This document shows, one piece after another, positions 57,273 through 64,000 of a DNA stretch of 64,000 bases. How positions within the stretch are numbered: the first letter of the stretch is position 1; the number at the start of each line of letters is the position of its first letter. The stretch is from Butyrivibrio proteoclasticus P6B7 (GTDB taxonomy: Bacteria > Bacillota > Clostridia > Lachnospirales > Lachnospiraceae), in assembly GCF_000622085.1 (NCBI RefSeq), contig NZ_JHWL01000011.1, positions 62,001 to 126,000 of the forward strand, in the 5' to 3' direction. A program made the position numbers and the translations under genes. Under the pieces are notes generated by a model. It searched no databases, was not told where the DNA came from, and saw nothing but the letters and a program-made list of their open reading frames with translations.

Positions 57273-57319
57273 TAAACATTAATGTATGAAATTTAGTTTC
57301 CCACTAATCATCGGTTTCC

Positions 57320-58054
57320 TCAGAAGCCCCTTGTAGCCTCAATTCTATTGGTCAAAAATGCTATAACTTCATTGTAGCTATCTTTCGGAATACTATAAAT
57401 TTTATGCACATTTCCCTCACATTGAATGTCCACAGAGCCCATTTTCTTGCGAACATCGGACACCGTTTTATACAAAACCACTTCCTTCTTGAGCTGCGTG
57501 TCGGACGTAAACTCAAGTCGTTCAGAATAGAGCCTTAGAATACCCTCTTTAAAACCACTTGTAGCTCTGATCTCTATCTCAGGCTCGTCCTCCCCAAGAA
57601 GCACATCAAAATCCTTGCCTCCATTCTGGGACACCATCTCAGGCTTAGTAAGTTTGACCTGTCCGCGACCAGCAGCAGGCACATCCTTAGGATCCACCTT
57701 GGTCACATTAGTCTCAATAAGTCCCGTAAGGGTATTGTAATTAGCCTTTATATCATAATCACTTGAAAGAAGCAGCTGAATGGACTTATTCCTGATATTA
57801 TGCCTGAACTTCAGATTGTGAAATCCAGCCCGGGCGCTAAAGCAGATACTCTCGCCAGGCTTAACTTTATACAGCTCGCTATCATCCACAAAAACCATCA
57901 TATCATGAGCAACGCTATGCCTCTGTCCAGCACACGCAATAGTGATAAGATAATCCTTGCCAGCCTCGAATAATTTAGCCCCGCAGAATGGGCAGAAATT
58001 CACATTATCCTTGATGTTGTTATTTAACTGCTTATTACAATTAGGACAATTCAT
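57320..58054 (-). CDS. Zinc-ribbon protein of unknown function
   Basis: A 244 aa soluble protein. A zinc ribbon occupies residues 1-27 (MNCPNCNKQL, FCPFCGAKLF). A middle beta-rich part (about 35-105) resembles the PEGA/DUF2846-like domain of lipid- or wall-associated proteins. The C-terminal part (about 160-240) with GFKEGILRLYSERLEFTSDT and VVLYKTVSDVRKKMGSVDIQ has the look of a GRAM/PH-like fold. These fold guesses come from pattern only. It lies 52 bases after the glycosyltransferase-methyltransferase gene, on the same strand. Confidence 0.6.
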   Translation of the reverse strand: MNCPNCNKQLNNNIKDNVNFCPFCGAKLFEAGKDYLITIACAGQRHSVAHDMMVFVDDSELYKVKPGESICFSARAGFHNLKFRHNIRNKSIQLLLSSDYDIKANYNTLTGLIETNVTKVDPKDVPAAGRGQVKLTKPEMVSQNGGKDFDVLLGEDEPEIEIRATSGFKEGILRLYSERLEFTSDTQLKKEVVLYKTVSDVRKKMGSVDIQCEGNVHKIYSIPKDSYNEVIAFLTNRIEATRGF

Positions 58055-58105
58055 TCAGATAATCTCCCGCTGCAAAAAGTATCATTATATAGATAATACC
58101 ACAAA

Positions 58106-59707
58106 TTACTCCGTCAAAACAGACACATCTCCAACATTGCCATCTGCCCCGGAAAACATGTTAATATCCACTTCCTGCTTCTGATCCTCGTATCCCACAA
58201 GAAGTCCGTCCTCCTTAAGATACTGGGCCGCCCTGAGCTTGCTGACACTCTCCCTGTCTGCAATCACCACATCAAAAGAATGATCCTTAAAAGGAAGCCT
58301 TGTGGTATTAAGCTCTCCATAAGCCACTTCATCCGCCACATTCCTGGCAATTCCCGCAGCGAAGCTACTGTTGCACACCCCTGCCACATATGCATCCTTC
58401 ATGCATCCCTTGATAAAAGAGCTATTGGCCCCAAAGCCGCAGGTAAAATCAAGAATTCTTAGAGGCCTCTTTTTCTCCTCGTAATAATCCAGCACCTTGG
58501 AAATAGCCTCACTGTCATGAAGGTAATACTCCCACACATCAAAGCCCCATTTATCCACAAACTTCTGCCTGCTCTTTTCCAAGGCATCCTCGTGGCCCTC
58601 GAAGCCGCTTCCACCATTGTGATAGATCAGAGCATTATTGCACAAATACTGCTTATATCCTGCCCTGGCAATCCTGATTCCAAGGTCATCATCCTCAAAA
58701 TACCCAGGAGAAAACACCTCATCAAAGACCTTTCCATCCGGGCACACAAACCTCATGGCATCCCTGGACAGTAGCACCGCAAAGCCCGTGAACCTAAATC
58801 TCGGTTCAAAAGAGATATCTAATAACCCACTATTGTGCTTTGCATAATCCCTGAACACCTGAAGGCTCCTTGTAATTCCCAGCTTCTTATGCCAGTCCTC
58901 TTCCAAGGATTCACCAGCAAACTCCTCAAAGCAAATAGGGTCAATAGTCTGCAACGAAGCGTTGTTGGAAATACCAGAGGCTGCCCCCACATTTATATCA
59001 TCATATAAAGCCATTCTGAGCCAAAATAGAGCGTTTTTCATAAGGACTGCATCATTGTTAAGGAAAAAGATATCATTGCCAGAATCGCAGTGTAATACTC
59101 CTAAATTGCATCCCTTTGGAAAGCCAAGATTCACGCCGCTTTCCACCATCTCAAACCTATAATCTGCTTCATTTTTCTTACTTCTAAGATACTCTAAAAC
59201 CGTCTCATCCTTAGAAGCGTTGTCCACCACCACAATCTCATAGCTTCCAGCTGGCATTGTGTCCTCCACCGACTCAACACAAAGCCTCAAAAGCTCCGAA
59301 TCCTCGTAGGACAAGATCATAACACTGACGTTTCTTACCCGCACATCGGGCCTTTTCCTGAAATCCGACAGCTCTTTTTGCATATAATCCTTATCGTCCC
59401 CTTCAGGGCAATAAAATAACGCCATTTCAAGGCACAGAAATGCCTTGCTGGCGTTAATATTGGAATAATATAAATATAGCATGTAAAAGAGCTCGTAATT
59501 CTCCGGATCTGCACAAAGACCCTTCTGGATGGCAGATAGCTCCGCACCCACATCAAAAAGTCCCTCCCAAATGGAAGCCTCAAGGGTATAGAATCTACTC
59601 TTTGTGGCATCATCAAAGTCCTTGACCCTGCCCAGAAACTCCTGATACTCAAAAAGAGCTTCTCTGTAATCGCCTGTTGCAATTAACTCCTCAAGCCTCT
59701 CAAACAT
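58106..59707 (-). CDS. TPR-GT2 glycosyltransferase-methyltransferase fusion
   Basis: A 533 aa three-module protein. Residues 1-120 are helical repeats of TPR type (LEELIATGDYREALFEYQEF). Residues about 125-400 are a GT-A glycosyltransferase of family 2 (VSVMILSYEDSELLRLCVES, VVDNASKDETVLEYLRS, the FFLNNDAVLMK DxD-like site, and PGYFEDDDLGIRIARAGYKQ, as in rhamnosyltransferases). Residues about 410-533 are a Rossmann-type methyltransferase-like domain (LRILDFTCGFGANSSFIKGC, SFDVVIADRESVSKLR). It may transfer and then modify a deoxysugar. Its start overlaps the reductase stop by 8 bases. Confidence 0.8.
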   Translation of the reverse strand: MFERLEELIATGDYREALFEYQEFLGRVKDFDDATKSRFYTLEASIWEGLFDVGAELSAIQKGLCADPENYELFYMLYLYYSNINASKAFLCLEMALFYCPEGDDKDYMQKELSDFRKRPDVRVRNVSVMILSYEDSELLRLCVESVEDTMPAGSYEIVVVDNASKDETVLEYLRSKKNEADYRFEMVESGVNLGFPKGCNLGVLHCDSGNDIFFLNNDAVLMKNALFWLRMALYDDINVGAASGISNNASLQTIDPICFEEFAGESLEEDWHKKLGITRSLQVFRDYAKHNSGLLDISFEPRFRFTGFAVLLSRDAMRFVCPDGKVFDEVFSPGYFEDDDLGIRIARAGYKQYLCNNALIYHNGGSGFEGHEDALEKSRQKFVDKWGFDVWEYYLHDSEAISKVLDYYEEKKRPLRILDFTCGFGANSSFIKGCMKDAYVAGVCNSSFAAGIARNVADEVAYGELNTTRLPFKDHSFDVVIADRESVSKLRAAQYLKEDGLLVGYEDQKQEVDINMFSGADGNVGDVSVLTE

Positions 59708-60593
59708 TCAGATAGTACCTCCTGATGGTCTCTTCAAAAGAAATCTTAGGTTCAAACCCTGTATCTGCCTTAAGCTTATCGATGGAAGTCTTAAGAGATA
59801 CGAAGGGTTCAGGTCTATTGCCAAACTTAAGTAAACTCTCGTCTTTGCCTGCAATCTCTGCAGCTTTTATACAAAAATCACGAAGCGGTCTGTAGGATCC
59901 GTAAGCGATATTGTAGGCCTCGCCGTCTCGTCCCTTCTCACCTAAAAGAACTATTGCCCTTGCCGCATCAGCAGCATCAAGATAATCCCAGTACTGCTCA
60001 CAGGAGCTAAGATTGGTCACCTGGTCACTTTGGAGATTAGCCATAAGCTCAGGAATCATGCGGCCCTCTGGCTCGTATTTGCCAATAAGACTAAAGATCC
60101 TGCCCCACACAAAGTGAACTCCAAGCTGCTGGGCCCTTCTCTTAAGCAGATAAAAGGCTGCGATCTTGGCAGCACCATAGGCTGTAAAGGGCTCTGGTAA
60201 AAGATCTTCTGTGATAATACAGTTCTTTACACCGTACTCAGCCTGGGATCCGATTCCAACGAACCTTGCTCCCAGCTTGCCAGCTGCCTCCATAAGAGAA
60301 AGAGAAGCCTCCACGTTCTTGTACTGGGCCTCGAAGTCATCCCTTGCGCCGCCCCAGGCCAGGTGGAAAACTGTCACCTCATCGCCCTCAGAAACCTCCA
60401 CCAGCTCTGAAAGCTTCCCGAATTCAGACATATCAAGACAGATCTTCTTAAGCTCAGAAGACTCCTGAAATCTCTGATTGTGGGAAGACTTCTTGCGGCC
60501 AACTGCATAAACCATATAGTTGTCATCAAGAAGCTCTCGTACAAGGTTAGCGCCTGCAAATCCGTAAGCGCCAGTGACAATCGCCTTTTTCAT
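59700..60593 (-). CDS. NAD-dependent epimerase/reductase of a CDP-deoxysugar pathway
   Basis: A 297 aa extended short-chain dehydrogenase. It has the NAD(P) fingerprint VTGAYGFAGANLVRELL, the catalytic Tyr-X3-Lys in AYGAAKIAAFYLLKR, and VWGRIFSLIGKYEPEGRMIP. By position after rfbG and rfbH it most likely reduces the 4-keto group of the CDP-3,6-dideoxyhexulose, like RfbJ (abequose) or RfbS (paratose), or the AscF reductase. Which epimer forms cannot be read from the sequence. Confidence 0.8.
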   Translation of the reverse strand: MKKAIVTGAYGFAGANLVRELLDDNYMVYAVGRKKSSHNQRFQESSELKKICLDMSEFGKLSELVEVSEGDEVTVFHLAWGGARDDFEAQYKNVEASLSLMEAAGKLGARFVGIGSQAEYGVKNCIITEDLLPEPFTAYGAAKIAAFYLLKRRAQQLGVHFVWGRIFSLIGKYEPEGRMIPELMANLQSDQVTNLSSCEQYWDYLDAADAARAIVLLGEKGRDGEAYNIAYGSYRPLRDFCIKAAEIAGKDESLLKFGNRPEPFVSLKTSIDKLKADTGFEPKISFEETIRRYYLNV

Positions 60594-60597
60594 AGGA

Positions 60598-61965
60598 TCA
60601 CCTGCCGCAAGCCTTTCTGATCACGCTTGCCATAAAGTCAATCTTCTCATCGTTCATTCCTGGATATACACCGATCCAGAATGCGTTGTTCATGATGAAA
60701 TCTGTTGTATCAAGACCACCTACAACTCTGTAAGCATCTGTTCCTCTAAACTCATCAAAGCATGGGTGCTTGATGATGTTACCGCTAAATAAAAGTCTTG
60801 TCTGAATGTTGTTTTCTTCGAGAGCCTTAGTGATGCTGTTCCTAGTAATAGCCTCACCATTTGCCTTCTTGGCATCCTCTCTAACACTCATTATAAACCC
60901 AAACCATGATGGCTTGCTATTGTCTGAAGCCTTAGGAAGAATAAGAACATCTGAAAGGTCCTCAAGGTTCTTATAAAGTCTGTCCCAGTTCTTACGTCTT
61001 GCATCAGCAAAGCCAATAAGCTTATCAAGCTGAGCGCAGCCAACTGCTGCCTGCATATCTGTTGCCTTTAAATTGTAGCCAAGGTGTGAGTAAACGTACT
61101 TGTGGTCATAGCCCTGTGGGAGCTGTCCGAAAGTACCGTCAAATCTTCTTCCGCAGAAGTTGTCCTTTCCTGGAGGGCATACACAGTCTCTTCCCCAGTC
61201 TCTGTAGCTGCGAACCAGCTTGTGAAGAAGAGCGTTGTTAGTATAAACACATCCGCCCTCACCCATTGTGATGTGGTGTGGTGGATAGAAGCTGGAAGTT
61301 CCGATATCACCCCAGCAGCCTGTAAATCTGGTCTCGCCGTCAATTGTGTACTCTGAACCAAGAGCATCACAGTTATCCTCAACAAGCCAGAGATTATGCT
61401 TATCACAGAACTCTCTAACTGCCTTAAGATCAAATGGATTACCAAGAGTGTGTGCGATCATAACAGCCTTGGTCTTAGGAGAAAGAGCTTCCTCAAGCTT
61501 AGTAACATCAATGTTATATTCAGGAACAGTAACATCCACGAATACAGGAATTGCGCCGTACTGCATGATTGGTGCAACTGTTGTAGGGAATCCACAGGCT
61601 ACTGTAATAACCTCATCGCCTCTCTTAATCTGTCTCTCCTTAAGCTCTGGCGCTGTAAGTGCCATGAATGCGTTAAGGTTAGCGCTGGATCCACTGTTAA
61701 CAAGACTTGCATACTTAACTCCAAGGAGCTCTGCAAATCTCTTTTCAAACTCGTCAGTATATCTGCCGGCTGTAAGCCAGAAGTCCAATGAAGAATCCAC
61801 AAGATTAACAACTTCCTTCTCATCAAAGACTCTTCCTGAGTATTGAATTCTGTCTCCCTCTGTAAAGCCCTCGTTATCAACCTTCAAAAACTCGTTGTAG
61901 TACTTAACTACAAGCTCCATTATTTCTTCTCTAGCAGCCTTCATAGCTGACATATCCTTATTCAT
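60598..61965 (-). CDS. rfbH: CDP-6-deoxy-D-xylo-4-hexulose-3-dehydrase (E1)
   Basis: The 455 aa PLP/[2Fe-2S] enzyme that removes the C3 hydroxyl of CDP-4-keto-6-deoxyglucose. The usual PLP lysine is replaced by His, in TSSFYPPHHITMGEGG, which is diagnostic of RfbH/AscC. FWLTAGRYTDEFEKRFAELL, CGFPTTVAPIMQYGAIPVFV, and the cysteines in RDWGRDCVCPPGKDNFCGRR (iron-sulfur region) are present. The ATG at 61965 is chosen over a GTG two codons upstream because AAAGGAA lies 9-10 bases before it. It needs an E3 reductase, not seen here. Confidence 0.95.
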   Translation of the reverse strand: MNKDMSAMKAAREEIMELVVKYYNEFLKVDNEGFTEGDRIQYSGRVFDEKEVVNLVDSSLDFWLTAGRYTDEFEKRFAELLGVKYASLVNSGSSANLNAFMALTAPELKERQIKRGDEVITVACGFPTTVAPIMQYGAIPVFVDVTVPEYNIDVTKLEEALSPKTKAVMIAHTLGNPFDLKAVREFCDKHNLWLVEDNCDALGSEYTIDGETRFTGCWGDIGTSSFYPPHHITMGEGGCVYTNNALLHKLVRSYRDWGRDCVCPPGKDNFCGRRFDGTFGQLPQGYDHKYVYSHLGYNLKATDMQAAVGCAQLDKLIGFADARRKNWDRLYKNLEDLSDVLILPKASDNSKPSWFGFIMSVREDAKKANGEAITRNSITKALEENNIQTRLLFSGNIIKHPCFDEFRGTDAYRVVGGLDTTDFIMNNAFWIGVYPGMNDEKIDFMASVIRKACGR

Positions 61966-61967
61966 TA

Positions 61968-63032
61968 TCACATATTCCTTTCACTAAAATATTCCCTTAT
62001 CTGCTCTCTTGTGGCATCTCTGCCCTCACCCTCAAAATACCTTGCTGTCCAAAGAGCTGTCTTCTCGATAGCCATATCGATGTCCCAGTTAGGCTTCCAG
62101 CCAATCCTTGACTTGATCCTTGAGCAGTCAAGCTTAAGGAAGTTAGCCTCGTGTGGGCCTCCGTCAGGTTTAATCTTAATCTTGATCTCACCGCCGCCGC
62201 ACTTTTTGTAGCTCTTTGCAAAAAGATCTGCAATATGACCGGCAGTTACTGCGTCGCCCTCATTAGGTCCCACATTGTAAAAGCCCGCATAGCTCTTGTC
62301 CTCATACTGCTTCTGAACCAGCATAAGATAAGCTGAAAGAGCCTCAAGCACATGCTGGAAAGGTCTTGTGGAATCAGGATTCCTAAGAACCAGTGAAGTG
62401 CCCTTTTCTGCAGCTCTTACGCAGTCAGGAATGATCCTGTCCTTGGCAAAGTCGCCGCCACCTATTACATTACCAGCTCTGGCAGTGGAAACCGCCAGCC
62501 CCATCTGGTTAAAGAACGAATTGATGTATGAATGGGTCACAAGCTCAGAACATGACTTGGAATTAGAGTATGGATCGAAGCCATCCAGCATCTCATCCTC
62601 TCTGTATCCCCATTCCCATTCTCTGTTAAGATATACCTTATCTGTTGTCACATTGAGAAAAGATCTGACACTCTTGCTATTCCTCACGCACTCGCAGATG
62701 TTAACTGTTCCCATAACATTGGTCTCGTAAGTGTACCTTGGATCCTCATAGCTGTCCCTAACAAGAGGCTGGGCAGCCAGATGCATCACAATCTCAGGCT
62801 GAGCCTTTTCAAAGAACTCCTTAAGCTTATCAAAGTCCCTGATATCCCCAATGCAGGATGTGATCTCTTTGTCCACGCCGGAAATAGTGTAGAGATTTTC
62901 ATTACCCTCTGGAGCAAGTGCATATCCATACACCTCAGCTCCTGCCATGGTGAGAATATTGCAGAGCCAGGCCCCTTTAAACCCAGTGTGGCCCGTGATC
63001 AGAACTCTTTTTCCCTTATAAAAATCCAACAT
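61968..63032 (-). CDS. rfbG: CDP-glucose 4,6-dehydratase
   Basis: A 354 aa extended SDR enzyme making CDP-4-keto-6-deoxyglucose. It starts MLDFYKGKRVLITGHTGFKG (Rossmann GHTGFKGAW), has the LAAQPLVRDSYEDPRYTYET and NVTTDKVYLNREWEWGYRED blocks typical of RfbG, and Tyr-X3-Lys in DPYSNSKSCSELV. The ATG at 63032 has GAAGGTG before it. The RfbF cytidylyltransferase expected next to it is not on this strand and is not in the window. Confidence 0.93.
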   Translation of the reverse strand: MLDFYKGKRVLITGHTGFKGAWLCNILTMAGAEVYGYALAPEGNENLYTISGVDKEITSCIGDIRDFDKLKEFFEKAQPEIVMHLAAQPLVRDSYEDPRYTYETNVMGTVNICECVRNSKSVRSFLNVTTDKVYLNREWEWGYREDEMLDGFDPYSNSKSCSELVTHSYINSFFNQMGLAVSTARAGNVIGGGDFAKDRIIPDCVRAAEKGTSLVLRNPDSTRPFQHVLEALSAYLMLVQKQYEDKSYAGFYNVGPNEGDAVTAGHIADLFAKSYKKCGGGEIKIKIKPDGGPHEANFLKLDCSRIKSRIGWKPNWDIDMAIEKTALWTARYFEGEGRDATREQIREYFSERNM

Positions 63033-63082
63033 ATTTATGCACCTTCTATTCCTAATTAATGCAAAAAACATTTTACCTATGA

Positions 63083-63091
63083 ATTATAGCA
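63083..63091 (-). promoter_or_regulatory. Extended -10 promoter of the rfbG operon
   Basis: Minus-strand TGCTATAAT (63091-63083) is an exact extended -10, about 50 bases before rfbG. No clear -35 is visible. Confidence 0.6.
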
Positions 63092-63145
63092 TGATAACAT
63101 TAATAATATAGGGATTCAAGGTGATTGAAAAGCGGAGGTGCTTAA

Positions 63146-64000
63146 ATGGTCACAGTAAGTCTTTGCATGATTGTAAAAAACGAAGAAGCAAGTCTTGGCA
63201 CATGTCTTAAGAGTCTTGAGGGAATTGTGGATGAGATGATCATCGTTGACACAGGCTCTACTGACAGGACCATCGAGATAGCCAAAGCCTATGGAGCCAA
63301 GGTCTACAACTTCAAGTGGACAGGAAGCTTTAGCGATGCCCGTAACTATGCCTTTTCTCTTGCAACCTGCGACTACATCTACTCTGCAGACGCTGACGAA
63401 GAGCTGGATGAAGAGAACCGCAGAAGATTTAAGGACCTTAAGATCGACATCGGCGAGCTCAACGTGGACATCGTCCAGATGTACTACTGCAATCAATTGT
63501 CCTTCAGAACTGTTTACAATTACGACAGAGAGCTTAGACCCAAGCTCTTTAAGAGAGTCCGCCACTTCATCTGGCAGGATCCTATACACGAACAGGTAGC
63601 TCTTGACCCTGTTGTTTCCAACAGCGAGATAGAGATTATCCATAGACCTAAGGAAAGCCACGCAGGCCGTGACCTGGAGTCCTTCAGAAAAGCCACCGCA
63701 GAGGGCTATGTCTTTTCACAAAGGCTCCACAACATGTACGCCAGAGAGCTGTTCATGGCAGGCACAGCCGACGATTTCCTAAAGGCTAAGCAGTTCTTCA
63801 CAGAATCCGTCATGGACAACAACAGAGGCCTTGACGAGATTAAGGAAGCCAGCTGCGTTCTGGCCCACATCGCCGTCCTTGAGAACGACGCAGAAGCGCT
63901 TCTTAAGTACTCCCTTAAGGATGCCACCACAGACATGTCCAGCGAGATGTGCTTTGAGCTGGGGGATTACTACTTTGCTAAAAAAGATTACGACGAGGCC
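63146..64000 (+). CDS. Family 2 glycosyltransferase with TPR-like tail, cut by window edge
   Basis: At least 285 codons, open to the right edge. VSLCMIVKNEEASLGTCLKS, IIVDTGSTDRTIEIAKAYGA and the DxD segment YIYSADADEELDEENRRRF identify a GT2 of the SunS/lipopolysaccharide heptosyl-type group that often carries TPR repeats. ECNQLSF-like residues in the middle and the ELGDYYFAKKDYDEA end suggest TPRs begin here. GCGGAGGTG precedes the ATG at 63146. It is divergent from rfbG and probably uses the sugars that cluster makes, on protein or polysaccharide. Confidence 0.87.
   Translation, partial: MVTVSLCMIVKNEEASLGTCLKSLEGIVDEMIIVDTGSTDRTIEIAKAYGAKVYNFKWTGSFSDARNYAFSLATCDYIYSADADEELDEENRRRFKDLKIDIGELNVDIVQMYYCNQLSFRTVYNYDRELRPKLFKRVRHFIWQDPIHEQVALDPVVSNSEIEIIHRPKESHAGRDLESFRKATAEGYVFSQRLHNMYARELFMAGTADDFLKAKQFFTESVMDNNRGLDEIKEASCVLAHIAVLENDAEALLKYSLKDATTDMSSEMCFELGDYYFAKKDYDEA

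Larger units (their letters stand above)
56953..57319. other. Repeat-bearing regulatory gap upstream of the HTH gene
   Basis: 367 bases without a gene. It contains a direct repeat TTGCGAAAGT (56980-56989 and 57129-57138), an inverted pair CGTCATTC (57032-57039) / GAATGACG (57076-57083), an AAGTGT-TC-ACACTT palindrome (57135-57148), the HTH promoter (57097-57124) and the terminator at 57248-57272. Confidence 0.65.

Noticed and set aside
63116-63661. 181-codon minus-strand open frame
   Set aside because: Antisense to the GT2 gene at 63146, which has clear family motifs and a binding site.

Overview
The window looks like a chromosomal segment of a low-to-mid GC Gram-positive anaerobe of the Clostridia, most likely a Lachnospiraceae (Butyrivibrio/Roseburia-like). 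This is inferred from the ribosomal protein types (zinc S14 of 61 aa, zinc L36 and L33, zinc-LID adenylate kinase, long L17), the joined order nusG-rpoBC-str-S10-spc-alpha-ecf-truA-rplM-rpsI, TTGACA/TATAAT promoters, and a flagellar-type (SigD/sigma-28) promoter. No tRNA, rRNA, CRISPR array, insertion sequence or phage gene was seen.

Almost all core genes lie on the minus strand and read from right to left. From 53.3 kb down: rpmG-secE-nusG-rplK-rplA; an inserted capA-like plus MFS gene pair; rplJ-rplL with an L10-type attenuator leader; rpoB-rpoC; rpsL-rpsG-fusA-tuf. From 25.1 kb down come the S10 and spc operons (rpsJ to infA). The run is then cut by a uracil permease and an oppositely oriented aldo/keto reductase before resuming as the alpha operon (rpmJ-rpsM-rpsK-rpsD-rpoA-rplQ) from its own promoter. 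Next are a wall-peptidase gene on the plus strand, the ecfA1-ecfA2-ecfT module of the ECF vitamin transporters, truA, rplM and the start of rpsI at the window edge.

Between tuf and rpsJ (25.5-34.1 kb) is an accessory island. It holds an RlmI-like methyltransferase without PUA domain, a small (p)ppGpp synthetase, a BTAD-type regulator with a possible degenerate GGDEF tail preceded by a Cys-rich micro-protein, a NifX-like/Cys-Gly/FKBP fusion protein, a GH31 glycosidase, a DUF4867-like protein, and a coiled-coil protein behind a near-perfect SigD promoter. Right of rpmG (53.6-64 kb) lie a FliD-like flagellar filament protein, UDP-galactopyranose mutase, a small HTH regulator, a zinc-ribbon protein, a tightly coupled operon for a CDP-linked 3,6-dideoxyhexose or related deoxysugar (rfbG, rfbH, an SDR reductase and a TPR-GT2-methyltransferase protein), and a divergent GT2 glycosyltransferase. 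Together these suggest surface-glycan or flagellin glycosylation.

The most unusual signal is at nucleotide level. The 9-mer AAAAGAGCT/AGCTCTTTT occurs 22 times (about one expected by base composition), on both strands, in all six reading frames, as inverted pairs around terminators, and not at all inside the ribosomal, rpoB/rpoC or tuf/fusA genes. It behaves like a DNA uptake or other chromosome-scale signal sequence.
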